DNA of 20,761 nucleotides from Bacteroidales bacterium (lineage in GTDB: Bacteria > Bacteroidota > Bacteroidia > Bacteroidales > 4484-276): the NCBI GenBank assembly GCA_018400545.1, contig JAGYLT010000011.1, forward strand, positions 1 through 20,761. The letters run 5' to 3'. Positions 1 through 7,318 of the stretch are shown here, one piece after another. The position numbers were made by a program, and so were the translations under genes. Numbering within the stretch: position 1 is the first letter of the stretch; each line of letters starts with the position of its first letter. Below the pieces are notes generated by a model, which was not told where the DNA came from, did not search any database, and saw nothing but the letters and a program-made list of their open reading frames with translations.

Positions 1-444
1 TAATTCTCCATTGCTGCCAATCACTCTGTGGCAGGGAATCACCATCGCCAGTGCATTTGCGCCATTGGCAGCGGCCACCGCCCTGACAGCTTTTTCAGAG
101 CTGATTTTCCGGGCCAGGTCAAAGTAGGTGGATGTGTGGCCGTAAGGAATTTTCAAAAGTTCCTCCCAAACAGCCTTTTGAAAATCTGTGCCTACCCTTA
201 AATGGGGCACGTTAAATTCCTTTCGTTCTTTGGCGAGATATTCCCGGATTTGTTTACGGGTTTCGGCAAGCACATCATCATCCTGTTCAACATACTCAGC
301 CTTCATCCCTGTTTTAATCCGTGCATCAATGGTTTTGCGCATTTTCCGGTACCGGTAATCCAGCAGGCAAAGCTGATCCTGGAAAGATCCGAGGATTAAC
401 TCCCCGATGCGGGTTTTGAAGTATTGGATATGGATTTGGGGCAT
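1..444 (-). CDS. ogt: O6-methylguanine-DNA methyltransferase, 3' end cut by window edge
   Basis: Suicide repair enzyme that moves the alkyl group from O6-alkylguanine in DNA to its own cysteine. The reading frame starts at the ATG complementary to 442-444 and runs 148 codons without a stop to base 1, so only the extreme C-terminus is missing. The diagnostic active-site motif PCHRV is followed by IGSNGEL at the left edge. Upstream is the family DNA-binding region (TDFQKAVWEELLKIPYG, then AVAAANGANA). Length and motif order match the Ogt/MGMT single-domain form and not the Ada fusion, because no N-terminal Ada zinc domain is present. It is separated from hydG by over 400 bases and is probably unrelated to the hydrogenase genes. 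Confidence 0.95.
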   Translation of the reverse strand, partial: MPQIHIQYFKTRIGELILGSFQDQLCLLDYRYRKMRKTIDARIKTGMKAEYVEQDDDVLAETRKQIREYLAKERKEFNVPHLRVGTDFQKAVWEELLKIPYGHTSTYFDLARKISSEKAVRAVAAANGANALAMVIPCHRVIGSNGEL

Positions 445-867
445 GGGGGATTGGGTTGTTGGGTTATTTGGTTATTGAGAGACGCACGGCCGTGCGTCTT
501 TACGAGTAAATAATTAAACGTTATTTGCGCTGTGCGCGTCATTGGCCTCACTGCGTTCGGCGTGATTTGCTCCGCTGCGCTCGCGCGTCATAGATGGTCA
601 TTTGTTCTCACTGTGTTCGAACGTCATTGGTTGACTATAACTTTTGAAAAATCTAAAAATTCCGGGAAAGTCAGTAAGGACTTTGAAGACTCTCGCCACT
701 ACAATCACCTCTTCAGTCAGGCAGGCCCGCTTCCACCGAGGTAAACTGCTTACCCGCCTTCGGCGAGGCAAGCTGCCTACTGAGAAATGCCTACTGCCGA
801 CTCACTCAACCTTCTCTTCTAACTTCCATCCTCTACCTTCTAACCTCTACCTTCTAACCTCTGTCTT
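445..867. other. Intergenic region with palindromes and short repeats, no gene
   Basis: No convincing coding sequence was seen; short open frames here show no family features. It contains a 20-base palindrome (480-499), degenerate GTTATT-type words upstream of the ogt start (about 451-478), a GC-richer stretch with short hairpins such as CGCCTTCGGCG (755-765), and a 17-base word CTTCGGCGAGGCAAGCT (758-774) that recurs exactly at 5134-5150. The last part (about 825-870) has a pyrimidine-rich tandem repeat of about 14 bases (TAACCTCTACCTTC-like). These look like lineage-specific intergenic repeats. Confidence 0.6.
480..499. repeat. 20-bp perfect palindrome, copy 1
   Basis: AGACGCACGGCCGTGCGTCT is a perfect palindrome. 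A near-identical copy with one central mismatch lies at 16376-16395, about 16 kb away, just after the HydS2 stop codon. No T-run follows either copy, so a classic terminator is not supported. A dispersed genomic palindrome or a protein-binding site is more likely. Confidence 0.75.
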
Positions 868-2295
868 CTAGAAATACAAATCCCGCTCCCCCTGCCTGAT
901 CCGCTTAATCCGCCGCTCCAGCTCGTCCAGCCGGTTGAAGCCCTCCAGCTCTTTTTTATTCTCTTCGATTACCTTCCAGCCTTTTTCCACAACCTCCGGT
1001 TTGGCGTAATCTTCTAAATATTCGGCCAGTGTGAGGATGGCGTTGGGTGTGCAGAACCGTTTGATAAATCCCGGCACGGAGAATTCCATGAAATGTTCGC
1101 CTGTGCGTCCCTTGCGGTAACACGCCGTGCAAAATGAGGGCAGGTAGCCGTTTTCCAGCAGTTCATCAATCACATCTCCCAGCGAGCGTGGGTCGTTGAT
1201 TTTGAATTGCTCCCTGTTGAGGTTCTGATCTTCGTTTAATGAGTCTGAGTAGCTCCCGATTTCGAGCTTGGTTCCACCATCGATTTGCGAAACTCCGTAT
1301 TGCAGGACTTCTGTCCGTACTTCCTGATTTTCTCTGGCTGTGAGGATCATGCCGGTGTAGGGAACTGCCAGGCGAAGGATGGCTACAAGGCGAACGAATT
1401 CTTCGTCACTAACCTGGTATTCGGGATTGGTGTCCTGTTCGGAGGAATCTGTAATTCTTGGAAAAGAAATGGTGTGTGGCCCCACGTTGTAAACTGCCTC
1501 GAAGTGGTTGGTATGACGCACCAGTCCCATCACCTCGAAGCGCCAGTCGTACAACCCGAACAGCGCCCCGATGCCCACATCGTCCACGCCGGCTTCCTGG
1601 GCGCGGTCGAGAGAAGTGAGGCGGTTGTTGTAGTCTTTTTTGGGCCCGCCCAGATGATAAAGTTTATAAGCCTCCGGATGGTAGGTTTCCTGGAAAACCT
1701 GGTAGGTGCCAATGCCGGCTTTCTTCACCGTTTTAAATCCTTTAATATCCAGCGGAGCGGCGTTGATGTTCACCCGGCGGATTTCGCCGTTGCCTTTCTT
1801 TACGCCGTAAACCAGCTTCACCGTGTGGGCAATGTAATCAGCATTATACATGGGATGCTCCCCGTAAACCAGGATCAGGCGTTTTTGGCCGTTTTCTTCC
1901 AGCGCTTCGGTTTCCTTAACGATCTCTTCGTCGGCAAGTTTGCGGCGGACGGCAAATTTGTTGGATGCTTTAAAACCACAATATTTGCAGTTATTCACGC
2001 AATGGTTGCCGATGTAAAGGGGGGCAAAAAGCACGATGCGGTTACCATACACTTTCCGTTTAAGTTCACGGGCTCCGTTCTTAATCGCTTCAATCGATTC
2101 GGGGTCGTTGGCATTTATAAGTACGGCCGTTTCTTCCAGGGTAAGGCGCTGCTTGTTCAGCGATTTGGCAATGACTTCCCGCACGCGTTCTTTGGTGGGC
2201 CGTGTATTGTTCAGGTAACCCCATATTTCATCCGGATCGATGAAAGGTTTCATCGGTTCGTCGGGAATGGCACATTTTTCCGGGTTAAATCTCAT
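868..2295 (-). CDS. hydG: [FeFe]-hydrogenase H-cluster maturase HydG (radical SAM tyrosine lyase)
   Basis: HydG cleaves tyrosine with S-adenosylmethionine to give p-cresol and dehydroglycine, and turns the latter into the CO and CN ligands of the H-cluster iron. The 475-residue product has the normal family length. The radical-SAM cluster motif CX3CX2C is at C99, C103 and C106 (NHCVNNCKYCGF). The C-terminal auxiliary-cluster motif CX2CX22C, which separates HydG from its relative ThiH, is at C389, C392 and C415. Partner maturases HydE and HydF are absent from the window, so hydG is detached from them here. It serves hydA and possibly the two H-cluster sensors further right. The promoter is presumably in 2296-2402, but no clear -7 element was found there. 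Confidence 0.97.
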   Translation of the reverse strand: MRFNPEKCAIPDEPMKPFIDPDEIWGYLNNTRPTKERVREVIAKSLNKQRLTLEETAVLINANDPESIEAIKNGARELKRKVYGNRIVLFAPLYIGNHCVNNCKYCGFKASNKFAVRRKLADEEIVKETEALEENGQKRLILVYGEHPMYNADYIAHTVKLVYGVKKGNGEIRRVNINAAPLDIKGFKTVKKAGIGTYQVFQETYHPEAYKLYHLGGPKKDYNNRLTSLDRAQEAGVDDVGIGALFGLYDWRFEVMGLVRHTNHFEAVYNVGPHTISFPRITDSSEQDTNPEYQVSDEEFVRLVAILRLAVPYTGMILTARENQEVRTEVLQYGVSQIDGGTKLEIGSYSDSLNEDQNLNREQFKINDPRSLGDVIDELLENGYLPSFCTACYRKGRTGEHFMEFSVPGFIKRFCTPNAILTLAEYLEDYAKPEVVEKGWKVIEENKKELEGFNRLDELERRIKRIRQGERDLYF

Positions 2296-2402
2296 TTCGG
2301 TAACCGTTTACTTAAATAGCAATGCAAAGAACGCAATTTACCATTTAAAAACATATTGAGTGATTTACAATATCATGCAGAGGCAATCAATGTAATATCA
2401 TG

Positions 2403-3203
2403 TCATATTTCTATCCGCAACCCATCATACGCAGGAGAAATGTAATCCGGTAACTTTTTATCCACATCTTCATGCATGCCGATAAAATGGCTCATGTGGG
2501 TGAGGTAGGCCTTTTCGGGATTTATTTTTTCTATAATCTCTACGGCTTCATCCACCGAAAAATGGGAGGGGTGTTTCGAATTGCGCAACGCATTGAGCAC
2601 CACCACGCGGGAACCTTTCACCTTTTCCAGTTCCTCATCATCAATACTGCTGGCATCGGTGATGTAAGAAAAATCTCTGAACCTGAAAGCTTTGATGGGC
2701 AATTTATCGTGATTTACGGTGATGGGGATAAACTCATAACCGTCGATGGTAAAGGGTTGTGAATCTATTTCTTTGATGTTGATCTGTGGCGCACCAAAAT
2801 ACCGCTGGGTGGTGAAAATATACGGAAACTCGGTTTGTATCATATCCAGGGTGCGCTTCACGCCATAAATGTCGATGCGTTTGTTAAGCACATAATTGAA
2901 GGCACGCACATCATCCAGACCGGCAATATGGTCGCGGTGTTCGTGGGTAAACAGGATGGCCGAAAGGTTCATCACTTTTTCGCGCAGCATCTGCATCCTG
3001 AAATCCGGTCCGCAGTCGATCACGAAAACCTCATCATCCACCTCGATCATCACCGAAGCACGGGTTCGGTTGTCGCGCGGGTCTGCCGATGTGCAAACCG
3101 GGCAGTCGCAGGTAATTACCGGAACACCAATGGATGTCCCCGTTCCTAAAAATGTTACTGTCATTTGCGTGTTTTCCATGATCTTCAATTCTGCGGATAG
3201 CAT
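2403..3203 (-). CDS. Metallo-beta-lactamase-fold hydrolase, PhnP-like
   Basis: A binuclear-metal hydrolase of the PhnP-like group. The N-terminal strand TFLGTGTSIGVPV is followed by a small cysteine cluster (C32, C34, C37; CDCPVC) resembling the extra zinc site of PhnP. The metal motif HxHxDH is at residues 87-92 (THEHRDH), with GLDDVR after it, and a C-terminal LTHMSH supplies further ligands. PhnP itself is a cyclic phosphodiesterase of phosphonate breakdown, but no phn genes are nearby. The widespread Bacteroidota homologues are mostly uncharacterised, so the substrate is unknown. Three starts are possible: residue 1, M9 (3179) or M14 (3164). M14 sits directly before the conserved core and M9 is the middle choice. 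It follows ribF by 25 bases, suggesting co-transcription. Confidence 0.9.
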   Translation of the reverse strand: MLSAELKIMENTQMTVTFLGTGTSIGVPVITCDCPVCTSADPRDNRTRASVMIEVDDEVFVIDCGPDFRMQMLREKVMNLSAILFTHEHRDHIAGLDDVRAFNYVLNKRIDIYGVKRTLDMIQTEFPYIFTTQRYFGAPQINIKEIDSQPFTIDGYEFIPITVNHDKLPIKAFRFRDFSYITDASSIDDEELEKVKGSRVVVLNALRNSKHPSHFSVDEAVEIIEKINPEKAYLTHMSHFIGMHEDVDKKLPDYISPAYDGLRIEI

Positions 3204-3228
3204 ATTTTTTAACTGAACTTACAGGCAA

Positions 3229-4194
3229 TTAGTAAATCAATTCCTCGATTTTCGACCGGATCAGCAACAATTGATTTTTCAATCTGCTTTCTTCGTTTAC
3301 CTGAATCATCTTGCTCATATCGCGGTGTACATATACCTTACCGGTTTTATTACAAAAATCTCCTTCCAGATCAAACAGGCAAATTTCAGCCGATTTGTAA
3401 AGGTTGGGATGTTCAAATTTCCCATGATAGTTGTTCAGCATCATGCCCCTGGACATCTGCCCGTCAATTTCAGCTTTGATGGCGTAAATGCCATCGGGCG
3501 GAATGAGCTTGCTGTCTTCTTCGATGTTGATGATAAAGGTTTTGAAACCGGCATTTTGGTAAAGGCTGCTCCCGTCGCAAAATTGCGTGTTGATGTAGTA
3601 AATATGATCGAGGTAGGCGTTGGCATGCATAATCTTGCCATCTTTCAGCGATTTACGGATTTTGGTCGAGCCCACGGTTTCTTTCTCCAGTTCCTGTTTG
3701 GGGATTTCAATCACCTCAAAATCCAACTCCTTACCCATTTTGATGAGCTTATCGTAGTTGCCTTCCTTGTTGTGACCGAAAAAATGATTGTATCCCACTA
3801 CGATTATTTTCGCGCCCAATTTTCCCACCAGGAGGTTTCTCACAAAATCCTCGGCAGTGGTTTTGGCAAACTCCAGCGTGAAGTTGATGATCACCAGGTT
3901 GTCGAGCCCGGTTTTCTCCAGCAGTTCAATTTTTTCCTGCTGCGAGTTAATCATCTCCAGGTCCTTGCCTTTGGTTTCGGGATAAAGCACCTTACGCACA
4001 TGTGGGTAAAATGTGATCAACACCGATTCTCCGTCAATGGATCGGGCTAGTTGGTTTAGCCTGTTTATTAGCACCTGATGGCCCATATGCACCCCATCAA
4101 ACGAACCGGTGGTTACAACACAGTTTTTGATGGGGCCGATATTTTGTATGTCTCTGAATATTTTCACTGAAATAAAATTTTGATTCAGGTGCAA
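3229..4194 (-). CDS. ribF: RibF-type FAD synthetase with divergent riboflavin kinase domain
   Basis: Canonical RibF phosphorylates riboflavin to FMN and adenylates FMN to FAD. The N-terminal FMN adenylyltransferase half is clear: nucleotide-binding TTGSFDGVHMGHQ (residues 28-40), YNHFFGHNKEG (135-145) and VGSTKIRKSL (174-183). The 321-residue length fits the bifunctional form. The C-terminal kinase half (about 190-321) keeps the strand around LIPPDGIYAIKAEIDG and an acidic residue E270, but the usual GFPTAN nucleotide and Mg motif reads GFKTFI (216-221), and the usual glycine-rich loop before it is not recognisable. The adenylyltransferase call is firm; kinase activity is doubtful. FMN supply would matter for HydB. 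It lies between rex and the MBL gene on the same strand. Confidence 0.9.
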   Translation of the reverse strand: MHLNQNFISVKIFRDIQNIGPIKNCVVTTGSFDGVHMGHQVLINRLNQLARSIDGESVLITFYPHVRKVLYPETKGKDLEMINSQQEKIELLEKTGLDNLVIINFTLEFAKTTAEDFVRNLLVGKLGAKIIVVGYNHFFGHNKEGNYDKLIKMGKELDFEVIEIPKQELEKETVGSTKIRKSLKDGKIMHANAYLDHIYYINTQFCDGSSLYQNAGFKTFIINIEEDSKLIPPDGIYAIKAEIDGQMSRGMMLNNYHGKFEHPNLYKSAEICLFDLEGDFCNKTGKVYVHRDMSKMIQVNEESRLKNQLLLIRSKIEELIY

Positions 4195-4303
4195 ATATGA
4201 CCTGACTTTTCGAAGGTTTTATTTTGCACCGGCCCAGGGTTTCTTATTTAAAATAAACTTAATCTGGCCTGCAAAGTTTTGGTTTGAGCCGGAAAAATGA
4301 AAT

Positions 4304-4939
4304 CTAATTGGCAACGGCATGATTTATTTTGGAATGGTAAGCCACTTTTTCGATGGATGTGATCATATCATATTCCTCGAGATACACATGCGAAGGCACG
4401 TTCAGTGATCTGGGCGTGTAATTTAAGATCCCTGAAACACCTGCATTTACAAGTCTTTCGGCAACTGCATCCGCCTTTTCGGCAGGCACTACGATTACGC
4501 CCATGGAAATTTTTTCTTTTTTGATAATTTCTTCAAGTTTCGACATGGGCCAGGTTTTTACGCCTGCAAAAAGCTTCCCGGTTTTTTCAGGATCCGAATC
4601 GAATGCAGCTACGATTTTCAGTTTGCTGCGTTTACCGTTGAAGTAGCTGATGATTGCTTTTCCGAGATTTCCGATGCCCACAACGGCAACGTTGCGCCCT
4701 TCCTTGCTGTCGATGATACTGCCGATGAGGTCAACCAGTTCTTTCACGTCATACCCTTTCCGCAGCGTGCCCATGTAGCCGATCAGCATGATGTCGCGCC
4801 GTACCTGCACAGGCGTGATGTGCAGCGAGGCCGCCAGTTCGTGTGAGTAAATAAATTCACGGCCTTGTCTGTGCCACTGAATCAGGTTGCGGCGGTACAT
4901 GCTCAGGCGTTCTATGGTTTTATCTGGTAGTGGTTTCAC
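4304..4939 (-). CDS. rex: Redox-sensing transcriptional repressor Rex
   Basis: Rex binds operator DNA when NADH is low and leaves when NADH binds, derepressing fermentation and hydrogenase genes. The 211-residue product has the N-terminal winged helix (LPDKTIERLSMYRRNL, then TPVQVRRDI with the recognition-helix RRD at 47-49). The Rossmann NAD-binding glycines are GIGNLG (88-93), followed by FDSDPEK and the C-terminal domain-swap helix. The start codon is GTG (complement 4937-4939); the next ATG (4900) would remove conserved helix 1. Two Rex-like operators sit before hydC (14147-14181), making HydABC and the divergent operon likely targets. No similar site was found before rex itself. Confidence 0.96.
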   Translation of the reverse strand: MKPLPDKTIERLSMYRRNLIQWHRQGREFIYSHELAASLHITPVQVRRDIMLIGYMGTLRKGYDVKELVDLIGSIIDSKEGRNVAVVGIGNLGKAIISYFNGKRSKLKIVAAFDSDPEKTGKLFAGVKTWPMSKLEEIIKKEKISMGVIVVPAEKADAVAERLVNAGVSGILNYTPRSLNVPSHVYLEEYDMITSIEKVAYHSKINHAVAN

Positions 4940-5280
4940 TGGAGTATTGGTTATTGAGTTATTGGGTTGTTTGGTTATGTTATTGTTTATCAGCTATTTG
5001 TTAATTGTAATCTTTTGATTGTTGTGATGAGGTGAATTGCATCAGGCTTCGGTCAGCGGATTTTAGCGAACTTCAAAAAAGCAATCTGGCCGTTTGCGAA
5101 CTACCGACGGCATACTTTTGACTGCCGACCCGACTTCGGCGAGGCAAGCTTCCCATCTCTTCGTCACTCCGTCACTCCGTCACTGCAGTCACTTCATCGC
5201 CTTTCTCCATTCTCAATCTTCCAGCGCACTCCAAAACTTCTAAATCCTCAACTCACCTCTCATCTCCCAGCTCCCCTCTC
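4940..5280. other. Intergenic region, no gene seen
   Basis: It lies between the rex start and the kinase stop. Near rex there are degenerate TTATTG/GGTTATT words like those upstream of ogt, HydS1 and SpoIIE. The 17-base word CTTCGGCGAGGCAAGCT (5134-5150) repeats 758-774 exactly. A short tandem GTCACTCC run occupies 5163-5184, followed by a C/T-rich tail up to 5280. No structured terminator or coding signal could be supported. Confidence 0.5.
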
Positions 5281-6399
5281 CTAAACCGGCAAAGTCACTG
5301 TAAACACGCTTCCCTTATCCGGCTCGCTTTCCACTTTGATGGTGCCTTTATTGAGTTCAACAATTTTCTTTACGATCGATAGTCCAAGGCCGCTTCCGGA
5401 AATATTTTTGGTTTTAGGATTTTTAATCCGCGAGAAATCTTTAAACAGTTTGGCCTGATCTTCTTCGCTGATACCAATGCCGCAATCTTCAACCCTGATC
5501 ACAGTTTTCCCGTCATTTTCTGAAAGGTCGATTTTAACGCAGCCTTCCTGTTTGTTATATTTGATGGCATTGGATATCAGGTTATTCAGGATGATCTCCA
5601 TCTCTTCCGGATCCAGGAATTTCACCAGCTTTTCCGGGGCGTTCAGCGATATCTCCACTTCTTTCTGAATGGCAAAAGGCATCATGGTGTCGATGGCGTT
5701 GCGGGTGATTGTTACCAGATCAGTGTTTTCGGATTTTTGGCTGGGCTTCCCGGATTCAATCTTGGTCATGTCCAGCAGATCAAAAATCATATTGCGCATG
5801 CCCTGCAGGCGTTTTAGTGAGCGGTCCACAAGTTCGTTGTAATCACTCAGATTATCACCCAGTTGCCTGTCCTTGATGATATTCAGATAGCCTTCCACGG
5901 CATTCAGCGGCGCTTTCAGCTCATGCGAAAGCACCGATAAAAATTGGAACCTGATCTGTTTGCCCTCCTGTTTCATGTCGCGTGCCATACGCTTCAGGTA
6001 AATCTGCTTCACGATGGTTTCGAGGGAAGATTTCAGCTCCTGGGGCGTAAACGGCTTTGGGATGAAATCCACCGCCCCATCATGGGTGGCTTTCACGGCC
6101 AGTTCCAGCGAGGCATAGGAGGTGATCATCACCACGAACATATCGTACTTTTTTTTGCGGATGTACTCCAGCACCTCCACACCCTGCATGCCCGGTAGTT
6201 TATTGTCGAGCAGCACGATGTCGGGTTGTTCCTTATCTGCAAGTTCCACGCCCAGCTCACCTGTTTCAGCTTCAAAAACCTGAAAATCATACAGCTCATC
6301 CATAAAAGGATAATCTACTTTAAAGTTTCGGAGAATGCGGGTAACCCCGGAACGAATTCCGGGCTCATCGTCAACCACCATAATTTTGAGTGTGGCCAT
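5281..6399 (-). CDS. Receiver-histidine kinase hybrid (N-terminal receiver, HisKA, HATPase)
   Basis: A cytoplasmic signalling protein of 372 residues with no membrane segments. The N-terminal receiver has acidic pair D10/D11, phospho-acceptor D65 (VLLDNKLPG), T93 and K115 (PKP). After a short linker comes HisKA with FLSVLSHELKAPLNA (phospho-histidine H159), then HATPase_c with N-box LNNLISNAIKY (271-281), G1 DCGIGI (305-310) and G2 GSGLGL (335-340). The order receiver then kinase means it can be controlled by an upstream kinase and pass the signal on. Its start is 5 bases from the stop of the single receiver gene, so they form one operon downstream of the H-cluster histidine kinase HydS1, the likely input. 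No DNA-binding output domain is present. Confidence 0.93.
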   Translation of the reverse strand: MATLKIMVVDDEPGIRSGVTRILRNFKVDYPFMDELYDFQVFEAETGELGVELADKEQPDIVLLDNKLPGMQGVEVLEYIRKKKYDMFVVMITSYASLELAVKATHDGAVDFIPKPFTPQELKSSLETIVKQIYLKRMARDMKQEGKQIRFQFLSVLSHELKAPLNAVEGYLNIIKDRQLGDNLSDYNELVDRSLKRLQGMRNMIFDLLDMTKIESGKPSQKSENTDLVTITRNAIDTMMPFAIQKEVEISLNAPEKLVKFLDPEEMEIILNNLISNAIKYNKQEGCVKIDLSENDGKTVIRVEDCGIGISEEDQAKLFKDFSRIKNPKTKNISGSGLGLSIVKKIVELNKGTIKVESEPDKGSVFTVTLPV

Positions 6400-6404
6400 A
6401 TCAA

Positions 6405-6791
6405 TTACATTTTCAGAAGTTTCTTAATCTCTTTTTCAAGCTGGTCGGCCCGGATGCCCTTGTCGAGGAATAAATCCGCCTTGATCCATTCCTTGTTGCT
6501 TTCCTCGTTCAGGTCGAAGCTCATGCCGGTTTCGGCGGTAACTGCGGTGGCCAGTATCACCGGAACATCCGGGTATTTCTTTTTGAGCTTGTAGCTCAGG
6601 ATGAACCCGCTATCCTCGTTTTCCATCATCAGGTCGAAGATGGCCAGGTCGGGCTTCATGGATTCCAGCACTTTTTCACCTTCGTGCTGTCCGTCGGCTG
6701 TGATTACCTCAAAACCAAAACGTTCCACCTTCAGTTTCAATTGAAACAGGTAATCCATGTCATCGTCAACAATCAGAATTGTCTTTTTCAT
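6405..6791 (-). CDS. Single-domain response regulator (receiver)
   Basis: A 128-residue CheY-like receiver without an output domain. The acidic pocket is D9-D11 (LIVDDD), the phospho-acceptor is D53 (AIFDLMM), the switch threonine is in LATA (T82), and the conserved lysine position is K111 (DKG in place of the usual KP). A short insertion (SFDLNEESNKEW, about 91-102) separates beta-4 and beta-5, which is unusual for plain CheY-type proteins. It is followed after 5 bases by the receiver-histidine kinase and preceded by HydS1. It could relay phosphate from HydS1 to another protein. Target unknown. Confidence 0.92.
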   Translation of the reverse strand: MKKTILIVDDDMDYLFQLKLKVERFGFEVITADGQHEGEKVLESMKPDLAIFDLMMENEDSGFILSYKLKKKYPDVPVILATAVTAETGMSFDLNEESNKEWIKADLFLDKGIRADQLEKEIKKLLKM

Positions 6792-6902
6792 ATTTTAAAT
6801 TTGCTTTTTGTTTCACTAAATGTTAGTCGCTATTGGTAAACTGGTTGATAAAAAGCCACTTCCCAATCCCCACTTCCCAATTACTAATTACCAATCCTCA
6901 AT

Positions 6903-7126
6903 CCCCAACTTGGACAAGCCAAAGCCAAAAAAGGAGTTACATTTAAAGCATGTAGCATATTTTGGCTTACCAAAGTTGTCAGTAGAAATTTCCTATATTT
7001 TCATCAAATAAAAGTCACTACAATTTTTGATTTTCCTCATTGAGTTAGAATAATTTAGAAATTTTGCAAAAGTATCTTTCAACTCATTTTCTGCCAAAAA
7101 ATGGCAGAAAATGAGTTGAAAGATAC
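6903..7126 (+). repeat. Palindrome-rich repeat element E, copy A
   Basis: About 224 bases related to 9408-9634 along most of its length. It begins CCCCAACTTGGACAAGCC, whose inverted partner TTTTGGCTTACCAAAGTTG lies at 6960-6978, and it ends in a long perfect hairpin (7071-7127). No coding frame or transposase is present. Structure and nesting suggest a small non-autonomous mobile element. No terminal inverted repeat joins the two extreme ends, so the class is unclear. Strand is arbitrary. Confidence 0.65.
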
Positions 7127-7127
7127 T
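7071..7127. repeat. Perfect 26-bp-arm hairpin in element E copy A
   Basis: The left arm 7071-7096 and right arm 7102-7127 are perfectly complementary around an AAAAA loop (plus strand). The equivalent hairpin in copy B (9579-9635) differs at four positions per arm, each matched by a compensating change, and has a TTTTT loop. On the minus strand, the direction of the hyd genes, only TTTT follows the stem, so intrinsic termination is possible but weak. Confidence 0.85.
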
Positions 7128-7283
7128 AATTAGTGCCTGCAAGAAAACTCACAAATACGATTTTCAACAGTTTGTTTACCCTGACCCTAAAGGGTGCAAA
7201 CTGTTGAAAATCAGAACACCCTTTAGGGACAGGGGTAAATTCTGATTTTCAACATGTATAGTTTCCTTGCGGACACTAATTAC
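7128..7283. repeat. Palindromic repeat element R, copy A
   Basis: The element is bounded by inverted AATTAGTG / CACTAATT words and TGCAAG / CTTGCG arms. Inside are three related arms: 7159-7174 pairs perfectly with 7197-7212 (16 bp), and 7202-7216 pairs perfectly with 7240-7254 (15 bp). The middle arm is shared, so the two hairpins exclude each other. The loops also contain inverted CCCTAAAGGGTG / CACCCTTTAGGG. A related copy at 9351-9727 is interrupted by element E. Confidence 0.7.
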
Positions 7284-7318
7284 CAATTATTAATTACCAA
7301 TCCCTAATTCCCAATCCC

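Larger units (their letters stand above)
6792..7318. other. Repeat-filled intergenic region between HydS1 and the receiver gene
   Basis: No gene is supported. Most of the gap is occupied by repeat element E copy A (6903-7126) and element R copy A (7128-7283). The margins (6860-6902 and 7268-7320) carry short AATTACCAAT/CCCAATCCC words. It resembles the 9288-9886 gap on the other side of HydS1. The three genes around it could still be co-transcribed, but the strong hairpins make attenuation or processing likely. Confidence 0.65.

Noticed and set aside
532..871. Short open frames in 532-744 and 644-871 as small genes
   Set aside because: They cover repeat-derived, low-complexity intergenic DNA with no plausible start context and no family features.
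1285..2319. A 344-codon plus-strand open frame
   Set aside because: It lies wholly over hydG on the other strand; hydG has full family motifs and normal length, and the plus-strand translation has no recognisable domain.
3271..4050. A 259-codon plus-strand open frame
   Set aside because: It is the antisense shadow of ribF; its composition follows the complementary codons and no motif is present.
7071..7127. Strong hairpin as a confident intrinsic terminator
   Set aside because: Only a short TTTT follows on the minus strand and it belongs to a repeat element found elsewhere, so termination is possible but not supported enough to call.
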